NCBI RefSeq assembly: GCF_000174775.1
Contig: NZ_ACLR01000123.1
Coordinates: forward strand, 62,001 to 126,000
DNA: 64,000 bases
Origin: Porphyromonas uenonis 60-3
Lineage (GTDB): Bacteria > Bacteroidota > Bacteroidia > Bacteroidales > Porphyromonadaceae
Reading direction: 5' to 3'
Below are positions 29,971 through 38,821 of this stretch, piece after piece; the first letter of the stretch is position 1, and each line of letters starts with the position of its first letter. A model generated the notes under the pieces. It saw only the letters and a list, made by a program, of their open reading frames with translations, was not told the DNA's origin and searched no databases. Made by a program: the position numbers and the translations under genes.

Positions 29971-30001
29971 TTGGTGGTTTGGTTTTTTCTTTCTACCTTT
30001 G
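29971..30001 (+). promoter_or_regulatory. Promoter of the tRNA-Gln/Gln/Val unit
   Basis: TTG at 29971-29973 (within TTTGG), 20-base spacer, TACCTTTG at 29994-30001, 44 bases before the first tRNA. Confidence 0.8.
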
Positions 30002-30045
30002 CACTCACAAACGATGACAGAGGCGTCTGTCGGTAGTAAAGGATT

Positions 30046-30117
30046 TGTCCCATGGTGTAATGGCTAGCACTACAGGTTTTGGTTCTGTCAGTCAAGGTTC
30101 GAATCCTTGTGGGACAA
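30046..30117 (+). tRNA. tRNA-Gln (anticodon TTG)
   Basis: Acceptor TGTCCCA/TGGGACA, anticodon loop TTTTGGT (TTG), T arm CAAGG-TTCGAAT-CCTTG, discriminator A. The 3' CCA is not encoded. Confidence 0.92.
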
Positions 30118-30259
30118 CGACTCCCGCAGGGGGTGGACGATAGTTCAGCTCTTTACTACAATATCGTGATACGACGCATTTACTTCTCTCTAGAGAGACT
30201 CTATGATTGGGTGTCACACACGATGGTGACGAGCTAATCGACAGGAGGTTGATACAGAT

Positions 30260-30330
30260 TGTCCTATGGTGTAATGGTAGCACAACAGATTCTGGTCCTG
30301 TTTGTCAAGGTTCGAATCCTTGTAGGACAA
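30260..30330 (+). tRNA. tRNA-Gln (anticodon CTG)
   Basis: Acceptor TGTCCTA/TAGGACA, anticodon loop TTCTGGT (CTG), T arm identical to the preceding tRNA-Gln. The last anticodon-stem pair is A-C. It reads CAG and complements the TTG isoacceptor. Confidence 0.9.
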
Positions 30331-30387
30331 CTACCGATCAGACTTACACTGTCGCTGGAGTATCTCGGAGAGCTAAGATATCTGAAA

Positions 30388-30462
30388 GGGCCCATAGCTC
30401 AGCTGGTTTAGAGCATCTGTCTTACAAACAGAGGGTCATAGGTTCGAATCCTATTGGGCCCA
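30388..30462 (+). tRNA. tRNA-Val (anticodon TAC)
   Basis: Acceptor GGGCCCA/TGGGCCC, anticodon arm CTGT-CTTACAA-ACAG with TAC, T arm ATAGG-TTCGAAT-CCTAT, discriminator A. Confidence 0.93.
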
Positions 30463-30498
30463 CGATTTCCTTACGATATATTATTACTTCAAGTTGGG

Positions 30499-30534
30499 AG
30501 AGTTTCACTCATTAGAGTGAGGCTCTTTTTTTTG
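30499..30534 (+). terminator. Terminator of the tRNA-Gln/Val unit
   Basis: A 12-bp stem AGAGTTTCACTC/GAGTGAGGCTCT (two wobbles) with loop ATTA, followed by eight T residues. Confidence 0.88.
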
Positions 30535-30674
30535 TCTACTTACGTCACCGTTCTTGCGTAGGCACTCTTCTGTTTGACAGGCTCCTACTCGCTTTGCCAG
30601 TCAAGGCTCGCAATAATGAGGTATTTTGTCATGCGAGACTAGCAATATATGGTGATTGATTGAGATATTAGTCG

Positions 30675-30682
30675 TATCTTTG
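30675..30682 (+). promoter_or_regulatory. Candidate -7 element of the hydrogenase operon
   Basis: TATCTTTG, 63 bases before the ATG at 30745. The closest TTG (30656-30658) is 16 bases upstream. Confidence 0.55.
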
Positions 30683-30744
30683 TGGAGCATTTAGAGATCC
30701 GACCTGTGCAGTGCGGGTCAAAAGCTGAAACATAACGTGACCCT

Positions 30745-32244
30745 ATGACCTATATAAACAATGTAATGATCGTGCGCCACAAGCTCCTCTCGACGATGGT
30801 AGAGAGATGGCGCAAAGACCAGTTGGTCAAAACAATAGATCGCATTCCCCTAGAGCTAAGCCCACGTAAGAATCGCAATGTGCTGGGACGTTGTTGCCCC
30901 CATAAGGAGCGCGCCGTATGGAAGTACAAGATGTTTCCTCTCCTAGGCTTTGACATGCGGGACGAGGAGGATGAGCTCACACCACTATCAGAGTACGCTA
31001 ATACAGCGCTACATCGTCCACAACCGACTAAGGAGAATGTACTCTGCGTCATCGATGAGGCGTGCACCTCTTGTGTACAGATCAACTATGAGGTGTCTAA
31101 CCTCTGCCGTGGTTGCGTGAGTCGTGCTTGCTCGAGCAACTGTCCGAAGAGCTGTATCTCATTCCAAAAGAATGGTCAGGCTCAGATCGATCACGATGTA
31201 TGTATCAGTTGCGGTCAGTGCCACAAGAACTGCCCCTATCATGCTATCGTCTACATACCTGTGCCTTGCGAGGAGTCTTGTCCTGTGGGTGCCATCAGCA
31301 AGGACGAGGATGGCATTGAGCATATTGACGAGTCTAAGTGTATCTACTGTGGCTCTTGTCTGAATGCTTGTCCCTTTGGCGCTATCTTTGAGATCTCGCA
31401 GGTCTTTGACGTGCTAGGCGCTATAGAGCGTGGCGAGCAGGTGGTGGCTATCGTGGCTCCAGCGATCCTTGGTCAGTTTAAGGCAACGCGTGAGCAGGTC
31501 TACGGAGCAATCAAGAAGATCGGCTTCCACGATGTCATCGAGGTGGCTCAGGGCGCTATGGACACTGTGAGCCACGAGGGTAAGGAGCTGGTGGAGAAGA
31601 TAGAGGCTGGTCAAGCCTTTATGACCACTTCGTGCTGTCCTTCCTTCTACGAGTTGGTGGACAAGCATGCACCCGGGCTCAAGCCTTTTGTCTCTAGCTC
31701 ACACTCGCCGATGGTCTACACGGCAGAGCGTGCGCGCAAGCTTTACCCCGACAGCAAGATCGTCTTCTTCGGTCCTTGCGTGGCTAAGCGCAAGGAGATC
31801 AAGCGTCCCAACGTAGATGTTGATATGGTGGTCACCTTTGAGGAGCTAGGCTCTATCCTAGAGGGACTGGACATAGACATCAATACAGTCGAGGGGTACA
31901 AGCCTGCCGTTGAGTCCGTCCGTGAGGCGCACGCCTTCGCTCGCAATGGCGGTGTCAAGGATGCTGTCATCTCCTATCTGAGCAATACGGAGGAGTACAA
32001 GGACTTCGTAGAGCGCCTCACCGCTGAGGAGATAGCAGGTATGGACAAGAAAGCGGTCGCCAAACTCAAGGCTTACGGCAAGCGTGGCAAGGCTGACACA
32101 CAGTTCGTCGAGGTGATGGCTTGTCTCGGTGGATGCGTGACAGGACCCAGCGCCTTCAACGATGTACTCGCAGGTCGCCGTCAGCTACTCAAAGAGGTGG
32201 AGAAGATCGACCTCACCTATGCTAACTACAAAGAGCAAGAGTGA
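30745..32244 (+). CDS. [FeFe] hydrogenase, monomeric, ferredoxin-type clusters (group B-like)
   Basis: 499 residues; reversible 2H+/H2 conversion in the cytoplasm. Iron-sulfur cysteines are abundant: CRGCVSRACSSNCP (121-134), CISCGQCHKNCP (153-164), and CIYCGSCLNACP (199-210). The H-cluster domain has L1 TSCCPSF (295-301), L2 GPCVAKRKE (343-351) and L3 EVMACLGGC (456-464), with all coordinating cysteines and the proton-transfer cysteine present. The L1 ending SF rather than GW and the short C-terminus fit group B enzymes (family knowledge). The first 100 residues contain an RCCP motif of unknown role. It is followed at once by all three maturases, so the enzyme should be functional. Confidence 0.92.
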   Translation: MTYINNVMIVRHKLLSTMVERWRKDQLVKTIDRIPLELSPRKNRNVLGRCCPHKERAVWKYKMFPLLGFDMRDEEDELTPLSEYANTALHRPQPTKENVLCVIDEACTSCVQINYEVSNLCRGCVSRACSSNCPKSCISFQKNGQAQIDHDVCISCGQCHKNCPYHAIVYIPVPCEESCPVGAISKDEDGIEHIDESKCIYCGSCLNACPFGAIFEISQVFDVLGAIERGEQVVAIVAPAILGQFKATREQVYGAIKKIGFHDVIEVAQGAMDTVSHEGKELVEKIEAGQAFMTTSCCPSFYELVDKHAPGLKPFVSSSHSPMVYTAERARKLYPDSKIVFFGPCVAKRKEIKRPNVDVDMVVTFEELGSILEGLDIDINTVEGYKPAVESVREAHAFARNGGVKDAVISYLSNTEEYKDFVERLTAEEIAGMDKKAVAKLKAYGKRGKADTQFVEVMACLGGCVTGPSAFNDVLAGRRQLLKEVEKIDLTYANYKEQE

Positions 32245-33268
32245 TACGCTAGACCACGTAGCGACAGCCTCCATCCCTGAGCTGAAGGCTCTATTAGACA
32301 GTAACGACACGCACCTCGAGCATGAGCTTCAGGTGCGTGCCAAGACACTTGCGGAGCTACAGTTCGGTCGGAGGATCTATCTGCGCGGTCTCATTGAGAT
32401 ATCAAACGTTTGTCGCAACGACTGCTACTACTGTGGCATCCGCTCAGGCAATGAGCGCGTCACCCGCTATCGGCTCACAGCCGACGAAGTGATGTCGGCC
32501 TGCGAGCGAGGATACGAGATCGGCTTTCGCACCTTCGTGCTACAGGGTGGCGAAGATCCCTATTGGCGAGGCGAGCGCTTGGTCTCGTTGGTACGCAACA
32601 TACGGACTAGCTATCCAGAGTGCGCTATCACGCTTTCGCTCGGAGAGATGGAGTATGCGGAGTACGAGGCGCTCTTTCACGCTGGTGCCAACCGCTACCT
32701 GCTCCGCCACGAGACTTACGACAAGGAGCATTACGAGAGCCTGCACCCCAGCACGATGGCTCAGGAGCATCGGCTACAAGCGCTACGAGACCTCAAGCAG
32801 ATCGGCTACCAAGTGGGGACAGGCGTGATGATTGGTTCGCCAGGACAGACGACCGCCCACTTAGCGCAAGACCTAGACTTCATCCATCGCTTGCAGCCCG
32901 CGATGATAGGCGTAGGGCCATTCATACCACATGAGGACACGCCCCTGGGCACCTACCCAGCGGGGAGTCTGTCGATGACACTGCGCTTCCTCGCACTCTG
33001 CCGGCTCCTCAATCCACGGGCGCTGATCCCCGCCACGACCGCCGTCGCGACGCTTCACCCCGAGGGTCGCCTAGCCGCCATACGATCTGGGTGCAATGTG
33101 GTGATGCCCAACCTATCCCCATTAAACCACAGAGCCGACTACGCTCTGTATAACAACAAAGTCTACTCAGGGTCTGAGGCTGCCGAGGGAGTCGCTCTCC
33201 TGCAGGCACAGCTAGACACCATAGGCTACCAAATAGACTGGGGGCGTGGAGACGCTCCAGCCAGCTAA
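32219..33268 (+). CDS. hydE: [FeFe] hydrogenase H-cluster maturase, radical SAM protein HydE
   Basis: Radical SAM enzyme of H-cluster assembly. The CxxxCxxC motif is CRNDCYYC, preceded by RRIYLRGLIEISNV, typical of HydE/BioB-like barrels. GMEYAEYEALFHAGANRYLLRHET and GVGPFIPHEDTPLG further support it. The frame is open from 32162, but that start would overlap the hydrogenase by 83 bases; the ATG at 32219 (350 residues, 26-base overlap) fits the family N-terminus better. The overlap implies translational coupling. hydG begins 13 bases after the stop. Confidence 0.9.
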   Translation: MLTTKSKSDTLDHVATASIPELKALLDSNDTHLEHELQVRAKTLAELQFGRRIYLRGLIEISNVCRNDCYYCGIRSGNERVTRYRLTADEVMSACERGYEIGFRTFVLQGGEDPYWRGERLVSLVRNIRTSYPECAITLSLGEMEYAEYEALFHAGANRYLLRHETYDKEHYESLHPSTMAQEHRLQALRDLKQIGYQVGTGVMIGSPGQTTAHLAQDLDFIHRLQPAMIGVGPFIPHEDTPLGTYPAGSLSMTLRFLALCRLLNPRALIPATTAVATLHPEGRLAAIRSGCNVVMPNLSPLNHRADYALYNNKVYSGSEAAEGVALLQAQLDTIGYQIDWGRGDAPAS

Positions 33269-33280
33269 GAGAATGAATGT

Positions 33281-34699
33281 ATGAGTTACAATAAGCAATC
33301 ACACGATGCCTGTGACTTCATCAATCATGATGAAATCATCGACACCCTCCGCTATGCGGAGCAACACAAAGATGATGAGAAAGTTATCTCCGACATCCTA
33401 CGCAAGGCTACGGAGATGCGTGGGCTAGACCACCGCGAGGCGGCCGTACTCCTCCTTGCTGAGGACCCTGCGACACGGCAACGAGTGTCACAGCTGGCCG
33501 AGCAGATCAAGCTACGCTTCTACGGCAAGCGCATTGTCCTCTTTGCGCCACTTTACCTCTCCAACTACTGTATCAATGGTTGTGTCTATTGCCCTTACCA
33601 CGCTAAGAACCGCACCATTCCCCGTCACAAGCTGACGCAGGAGCAGATACGACAAGAGGTAATCGCCCTGCAAGACATGGGACACAAGCGTCTCGCCCTC
33701 GAGGCTGGCGAAGATCCACGCAACAACCCGATCGAATATATCCTTGAGTCGATCCAGACGATCTACTCCATACATCATAAGAACGGAGCTATCCGCCGTG
33801 TCAATGTCAACATCGCCGCAACCACCGTCGAGGAGTATCGTATGCTTCACGAGGCGGGCATCGGCACTTACATACTCTTCCAGGAGACTTACCACAAGGA
33901 GCACTACGAGGAGCTACACCCGAGAGGTCCTAAGAGTGACTACGCCTACCATACCGAGTCCATGGATCGAGCTATGCAAGGAGGCATTGACGATGTCGGC
34001 CTAGGCGTACTCTTCGGTTTGAGCACTTACCGCTACGACTTCGTCGGACTGATGATGCACGCAGAGCATTTGGAGGCAACCTTTGGCGTAGGTCCTCACA
34101 CGATCAGCGTGCCACGCATTTGCCCAGCCGATGACATCTCGCTCGAATCCTTCCCCGAGGCAATTCCCGACGACACCTTCCTCCATATCATTGCGGTGGC
34201 TCGACTGGCGGTTCCCTACACAGGGATCATCGTCTCAACCCGCGAGCGTGAGGCGGTACGACAGCGAGCTCTCCACGTAGGTGTGTCGCAGATCAGCGGT
34301 GGCTCCCGCACCTCTGTGGGAGGATACGCACAGACGACAGAAGCTGCCCACTCGGAGCAGTTTGAGGTGAGCGACCCACGCACCCTTGACGAGGTAGTCT
34401 ACTGGCTCCTCCAGCAAGGACACATACCGAGCTTCTGCACCGCATGCTATCGTGAGGGACGTACCGGAGACCGCTTCATGTCGCTCTGCAAGAGTGGTCA
34501 GATCTCCAACTGTTGCGGTCCCAATGCGCTTCTAACACTGCAGGAGTACCTTGAGGATTACGCTTCACCCACCACCCGAGAGCTGGGACTAGAGATGATC
34601 TCGCAGCAGCTCCCCACGGTTCCCAATGAGCGGGTTCGTGCTATCGCTCAGCAGCGTCTCCAGCAGATCAAAGCTGGGGAACGTGACTTCCGCTTTTAA
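33281..34699 (+). CDS. hydG: [FeFe] hydrogenase H-cluster maturase HydG (tyrosine lyase)
   Basis: 472 residues. Cleaves tyrosine to supply CO and CN- ligands for the H-cluster. Radical SAM motif CINGCVYC at about residues 100-107, ALEAGEDPRNNPIEYI, and the C-terminal auxiliary-cluster motif CTACYREGRTG...CKSG...NCCGPNAL, which distinguishes HydG from the related thiamin enzyme ThiH. It sits between hydE and hydF in one tight operon (14-base spacer to hydF). Confidence 0.95.
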   Translation: MSYNKQSHDACDFINHDEIIDTLRYAEQHKDDEKVISDILRKATEMRGLDHREAAVLLLAEDPATRQRVSQLAEQIKLRFYGKRIVLFAPLYLSNYCINGCVYCPYHAKNRTIPRHKLTQEQIRQEVIALQDMGHKRLALEAGEDPRNNPIEYILESIQTIYSIHHKNGAIRRVNVNIAATTVEEYRMLHEAGIGTYILFQETYHKEHYEELHPRGPKSDYAYHTESMDRAMQGGIDDVGLGVLFGLSTYRYDFVGLMMHAEHLEATFGVGPHTISVPRICPADDISLESFPEAIPDDTFLHIIAVARLAVPYTGIIVSTREREAVRQRALHVGVSQISGGSRTSVGGYAQTTEAAHSEQFEVSDPRTLDEVVYWLLQQGHIPSFCTACYREGRTGDRFMSLCKSGQISNCCGPNALLTLQEYLEDYASPTTRELGLEMISQQLPTVPNERVRAIAQQRLQQIKAGERDFRF

Positions 34700-34713
34700 T
34701 CAACGAAAAGGGT

Positions 34714-35910
34714 ATGGCTTCTAGAAAGGACGCATCCGAGCGCAAACGAATCGTTCTCGTAGGGCAGGTCAACAGTGGCAAGTCTACGCTCTACAACCGC
34801 CTGCTACGCCAAGAGCGGTCGCTCGTGTCTGACCAAGCTGGCACCACAACGGACAGCGTGGAGAAGCTCTTTGAGCTGCCCAGCGTAGGGCCCGTCCTAC
34901 TGGTCGACACCCCAGGACTAGCCGACGAAACACCCCTCGGAGCCGAGCGACAGCGGGTCACACAGCACGCTCTAAGCTCTGCCGATCTGATCCTCTACCT
35001 ACTCAGTTGCGAAGAGTCCCTCGACACTCCGATCATAACCGCTTTGCGAAAGGCCAGCGTGCCGACACTCCCGATCATTGCTCGTGCCGACCTGCCTGAG
35101 CAAAGCTCGTGGCTAGAGCGACAAGAGGAGATCATGCGATGCTTCGGTCACACTCCCCTCACACTACGTCAGGACGATGAAAAGAGTTTGGACACCCTAC
35201 TTGAGGCAATCAAGCGAACGCTAAGCAATGAGTCGGAGCCAGCCCCCTCGCTCCTCGGCAACCTCTGCCAAGCGGGCGACCTCGTGCTCCTCGTCATGCC
35301 ACAAGACAGCTCAGCTCCCGCAGGTCGACTCATCTTGCCACAGGTGCAGACTATCAGAGCATTGCTAGACAGAGGGTGCCACGCCCTATGCGTCACCCCC
35401 GAGCAACTCCCCGCAGCACTGTCCCAGCTAGCCACCCCGCCTCAGCTCATCATCACAGACTCGCAAGTCTTCGCCACCGTCGAGCCGCTGGTCCCCGAGG
35501 ATTGTCGACTCACCTCTTTCTCCATCCTCATGAGCGCCCAGCGTGGTGACCTCCAGCGACTTGTTGCCGGGGCCGGAGCCATTGGTCGGCTCACGCCTGC
35601 CAGTCGTATACTTATTGCGGAGGCTTGCACCCACGCTCCCGAGGGCGAGGACATTGGCACCGTCAAGCTCCCCCGCCTCCTCCGCAAGCGCATCGGCGAA
35701 ACGCTCACCATCGAGCATGTGTCTGGGCGAGACTTCCCCGAGGATCTCACGCCTTACGACCTCGTCATCCACTGCGGTGGCTGCATGTTCAACCGTCGCA
35801 TGCTCATCTCCCGACAAGACCTCGCCACGGCTCAGCAGGTGCCGATGACCAACTACGGGCTGGCGATAGCCTACCTCACGGGCATCCTCGACAAAGTGAC
35901 TCTCCCATAG
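34714..35910 (+). CDS. hydF: [FeFe] hydrogenase maturation GTPase HydF
   Basis: 398 residues. G1 GQVNSGKSTLYN, G2 GTTTDSVEK and G3 VDTPGLADE occupy the N-terminal GTPase domain. The C-terminal cluster-binding domain has the family pattern CTHAPEGEDIG...HCGGCMFNRR (Cys-x-His and His-Cys-x-x-Cys). HydF is the scaffold on which the 2Fe subcluster is completed and handed to the hydrogenase. Last gene of the operon; repeat copy 4 follows, with only a weak GAAGC/GCTTC hairpin as possible terminator. Confidence 0.95.
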   Translation: MASRKDASERKRIVLVGQVNSGKSTLYNRLLRQERSLVSDQAGTTTDSVEKLFELPSVGPVLLVDTPGLADETPLGAERQRVTQHALSSADLILYLLSCEESLDTPIITALRKASVPTLPIIARADLPEQSSWLERQEEIMRCFGHTPLTLRQDDEKSLDTLLEAIKRTLSNESEPAPSLLGNLCQAGDLVLLVMPQDSSAPAGRLILPQVQTIRALLDRGCHALCVTPEQLPAALSQLATPPQLIITDSQVFATVEPLVPEDCRLTSFSILMSAQRGDLQRLVAGAGAIGRLTPASRILIAEACTHAPEGEDIGTVKLPRLLRKRIGETLTIEHVSGRDFPEDLTPYDLVIHCGGCMFNRRMLISRQDLATAQQVPMTNYGLAIAYLTGILDKVTLP

Positions 35911-35930
35911 CCGAAGCGTCTGCTTCCTCA

Positions 35931-36180
35931 ATCAGGGCTGACGCATCATAGCGGATGAGTTTGTTTACATTTCCATGAAAAAACCGAGAGATGGAGGAAA
36001 TCGAAAGATTCCTCCGTGGATATCGTGGAATATCCATGGAGGAACAAAAAAATTCTTCCGAACTTTGATTTCTTTCTTCCGAACTTTCATTTCATTCTTC
36101 CGAACTTTTATTTCCCGGTTCCGTGGGGAATTTTCATTTGCTCCGTGGAGCTTTTCGATTTCCTCAGGAGAGATGGAAAT
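35931..36180 (+). repeat. Dispersed intergenic repeat, copy 4 (best-preserved)
   Basis: The reference copy. Units at 36056-36076, 36077-36097 and 36098-36118 all begin TTCCGAACTTT and are followed by TTCCGTGG (36119-36126). The left flank forms GGAGGAA/TTCCTCC (35995-36014) and TGGATAT/ATATCCA hairpins. The 5' extension GCTGACGCATCAT...GGATGAGTT matches copy 2. The right end lies only about 14 bases from the -7 element of the next gene. Confidence 0.88.
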
Positions 36181-36193
36181 CAGCAGAGATTAG

Positions 36194-36201
36194 TATCTTT
36201 G
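36194..36201 (+). promoter_or_regulatory. Candidate -7 element of the glycosyltransferase gene
   Basis: TATCTTTG, 25 bases before the ATG. The -33 region would fall in the end of repeat copy 4, so the element could supply part of the promoter. Confidence 0.6.
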
Positions 36202-36226
36202 TGGGACAGTACTACAAGTAGACCTC

Positions 36227-37219
36227 ATGACTGATCACAACTCTCTCGAAACGACCGCCCCAGAGCGCCCCGACATCTCGGTGGTCATCCCCTTGCTCAA
36301 CGAGGCTGAGAGCCTCCCCGAGCTCTACGAGCGCATCGTAGCTCACACCGCTGAGGTGGGACTGAGCTACGAGATCATCTTCGTCGACGATGGCAGTAGC
36401 GACGACTCGTGGCAAGTGATCAAGCAGCTAGCTGCTCGGGACGCAGCGGTGCATGCGATCAAGTTTCGTCGTAACTACGGCAAGTCGCCTGCGCTGCAGT
36501 GTGGCTTTGCTAAGGCTTGCGGACGAGTGGTCATCACGATGGATGCTGACCTGCAGGACGCTCCCGAGGAGATCGGCGGGATGTACAATATGATCGTCCA
36601 TGAGGGGTACGATCTCGTAAGCGGATGGAAGAAAAAACGCTACGATCCGCTCTCCAAGACGATCCCCACGAAGCTCTTTAATGCGACCGCTAGACGGGTC
36701 TCGGGGATTAAGAATCTACACGACTTCAACTGCGGACTCAAGGCGTACCGTGCAGAGGTGGTTCATAGCATCGAGCTCTACAACGATATGCACCGCTACA
36801 TTCCTTATCTAGCGAAGAATGCGGGCTTCGCCAAGATTGGCGAGCAGGTGGTACATCACGCGCCTCGCAAGTATGGGCACTCGAAGTTTGGGCTAGACCG
36901 ATTCTTCAACGGCTACCTCGACCTGCTTACGCTTTGGTTTACCCATCGCTTCGGACGCAAGCCGATGCACTTCTTCGGGTTCTGGGGTTCGCTCATGTTT
37001 CTCATTGGATTCATAGCGCTCATCGTGGTCCTCTCGTTCAAGCTCTCCGCACTCATCAGCGGTACACCCGCTCCGCTCGTGACGGATCGCGTCTACTTCT
37101 ACATCTCCCTGGCAGCGATGATCATCGGGGTGCAACTCTTCTGCGCCGGCTTCATCGGAGAGATGATCACACGCCGCGACCCCAATCGTGACATCTATAA
37201 TATAGAGACAGAACTATGA
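36227..37219 (+). CDS. Family 2 glycosyltransferase, membrane-anchored (DPM/ArnC-like)
   Basis: 330 residues. GT-A fold: ISVVIPLLNEAESLPELYERI, FVDDGSSDDSW, KFRRNYGKSPALQCGF and the metal-binding MDADLQDAPEEI. Two hydrophobic segments at the C-terminus (FWGSLMFLIGFIALIVVLSF and FYISLAAMIIGVQLFCAGFI) anchor it in the membrane, as in enzymes that transfer sugars to polyprenyl phosphate. Substrate cannot be told from sequence. Its stop overlaps the next start (ATGA). Confidence 0.9.
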   Translation: MTDHNSLETTAPERPDISVVIPLLNEAESLPELYERIVAHTAEVGLSYEIIFVDDGSSDDSWQVIKQLAARDAAVHAIKFRRNYGKSPALQCGFAKACGRVVITMDADLQDAPEEIGGMYNMIVHEGYDLVSGWKKKRYDPLSKTIPTKLFNATARRVSGIKNLHDFNCGLKAYRAEVVHSIELYNDMHRYIPYLAKNAGFAKIGEQVVHHAPRKYGHSKFGLDRFFNGYLDLLTLWFTHRFGRKPMHFFGFWGSLMFLIGFIALIVVLSFKLSALISGTPAPLVTDRVYFYISLAAMIIGVQLFCAGFIGEMITRRDPNRDIYNIETEL

Positions 37220-37737
37220 CTAAGACCTTCGACCAAATCATCTCTACAAGGCGTACGGTACGCCACTTTGACGCGACCAAGCCGATGACTCGTGAAGAGC
37301 TCATGCCGATACTGGAGGCTGGGCGACTAGCTCCCTCGGCAAAGAACTTCCAGCCCCTCCGCTTCGTTGTGGTGCTCTCCGAGGAGGAGCGTACGAAGCT
37401 CCACGCCATCAGTCAGCAACCGTGGTTTTACCATGCTCCGAGCTACATCGTCATCATCGGTGACCACGACAAGGCGTGGCAGCGCCCGCACTGTGACCTC
37501 ACCTACGTAGATACCTCGATAGCACTGACGCACATGCTCCTCAAGGCTGAGGATATGGGACTAGGCGCTACGACGGTAGCTGCCTTCGATCAGGAGATAT
37601 GTCGTGAGCTACTACAGATCCCAGAGCATGAGGAGCCGATCCTCATCTTAGCTGTAGGTCATCCAGACCCAGCCTTTGCCGGCAAAGAGGGCAACCCACG
37701 TCGCAAGACGATGGAGGAGCTGGTCACATTCATCTAA
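37216..37737 (+). CDS. Nitroreductase-family flavoprotein
   Basis: 173 residues. Typical FMN-binding start, IISTRRTVRHFD, then LEAGRLAPSAKNFQPLRFVVV, SIALTHMLLKAEDMGLGATTV and ILAVGHPD. Such enzymes reduce quinones, nitro compounds or other electrophiles with NAD(P)H. Natural substrate unknown. Overlaps the glycosyltransferase stop by four bases and is followed 15 bases later by the ApbE gene. Confidence 0.9.
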   Translation: MTKTFDQIISTRRTVRHFDATKPMTREELMPILEAGRLAPSAKNFQPLRFVVVLSEEERTKLHAISQQPWFYHAPSYIVIIGDHDKAWQRPHCDLTYVDTSIALTHMLLKAEDMGLGATTVAAFDQEICRELLQIPEHEEPILILAVGHPDPAFAGKEGNPRRKTMEELVTFI

Positions 37738-37752
37738 GCTAGTCGCACCGCT

Positions 37753-38754
37753 ATGCGTCGTACCGTCACCCTATTACTGCTCTCGCTCATACTCCTGAGC
37801 AGTTGCCACCAGGAGGCACCCTACAGAAGTGCCGAGGGGCTCATCTTCGGCACGCTTTATCGGGTCACCTACCAGGCTGATCAGGACTTGTCCGATCAGA
37901 TCAATGAGGCGCTACAGGAGGTCAACCGTGTGGCAAACCCCTTTGACTCGACCTCTATGATCTATGCGGTCAACAATAACTTGTCGATGGCGGTGGACAG
38001 CACTTTCTACGCTATCTACAGCGTAGCGCGGAGGGTCTACGAGCAGTCGGGTGGCACCTACGACGTGACCATTGCCCCTCTGGTCAATGCGTGGGGCTTT
38101 GGCTTCGAAAAGAGCTACCCACTCACGCAGCAACAGGTGGATAGTTTGATGGAGTTGGTCGGCATGGACAAGGTCTCCTGCACTCCTACAGAGCTAACCA
38201 AGGCAAACCCCGCAATGGAACTAGACTTTGCCTCCGTAGCCAAGGGCTACGCCTCTGACCTCGTAGGCGAGAAGCTGCGCAAAGCGGGCGTGACCAACTA
38301 CCTGGTGGAGATAGGCGGCGAGATAGCTTACTCGGGACGCAATCCGCGAGGCGCTCCATGGCGTGTCGGCATCTCAAGGCCAGACCTGGACTCACTGGGT
38401 ATAAGCCAAGAGCTACAGGAGATCATAGACCTACCAGGCGTGCGAGGAGGACTGGCCACCTCGGGCAACTATCGCAACTACAAGGTCGCAGCCGACGGAC
38501 GAGTCTACGGGCACACGATCTCTGCGCTGAGCGGTTACCCAGCCGAGACAGACATCCTGAGCGCCTCGGTGATAGCTCCGACGTGCGCTGAGGCTGATGC
38601 TCTGGCGACAGCCTTCATGGCTTCGGGGTACGAGGGCTCAGAGGCGATGCGTAAGCGACTTTCGCCAGATATATCCTTCCTACTCTTCGTATCGGCTGGC
38701 GACTCCTTAACTTTTACCACCATAGCTAGTCCATCCTTTCCACGATCGCACTGA
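37753..38754 (+). CDS. apbE: FAD:protein FMN transferase, lipoprotein
   Basis: 333 residues with a lipoprotein signal (LLLLSLILLSSC, lipobox cysteine near residue 19). ApbE domain: GTLYRVTYQA, SGGTYDVTIAPLVNAWGFG, LDFASVAKGYASDLV, NYLVEIGGEIAYSGRNPRG, and a C-terminal HTISALSGYPAE. The enzyme attaches FMN covalently to threonines of periplasmic or membrane flavoproteins such as Na+-NQR or Rnf subunits; no such partner is in this window. Confidence 0.92.
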   Translation: MRRTVTLLLLSLILLSSCHQEAPYRSAEGLIFGTLYRVTYQADQDLSDQINEALQEVNRVANPFDSTSMIYAVNNNLSMAVDSTFYAIYSVARRVYEQSGGTYDVTIAPLVNAWGFGFEKSYPLTQQQVDSLMELVGMDKVSCTPTELTKANPAMELDFASVAKGYASDLVGEKLRKAGVTNYLVEIGGEIAYSGRNPRGAPWRVGISRPDLDSLGISQELQEIIDLPGVRGGLATSGNYRNYKVAADGRVYGHTISALSGYPAETDILSASVIAPTCAEADALATAFMASGYEGSEAMRKRLSPDISFLLFVSAGDSLTFTTIASPSFPRSH

Positions 38755-38793
38755 TGCCAGCTCGCTTACTTAGCGATATCGGACGGACTTTCT

Positions 38794-38801
38794 TATCTTT
38801 G
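38794..38801 (+). promoter_or_regulatory. Candidate -7 element of the 38822 gene
   Basis: TATCTTTG, 20 bases before the ATG; no clear TTG at the expected distance. Confidence 0.5.
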
Positions 38802-38821
38802 CATCATCTAGCAACTATATT

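Noticed and set aside
35975-36193. Open frame in repeat copy 4 that reads RTLISFF-RTFISFF-RTFISRF
   Set aside because: The same frame is open in copies 3 and 5, but the start codon and both ends are not conserved, and copies 1, 2 and 6 are open in other frames. A 21-nt period preserves any open frame. I treat it as a by-product of the repeat.
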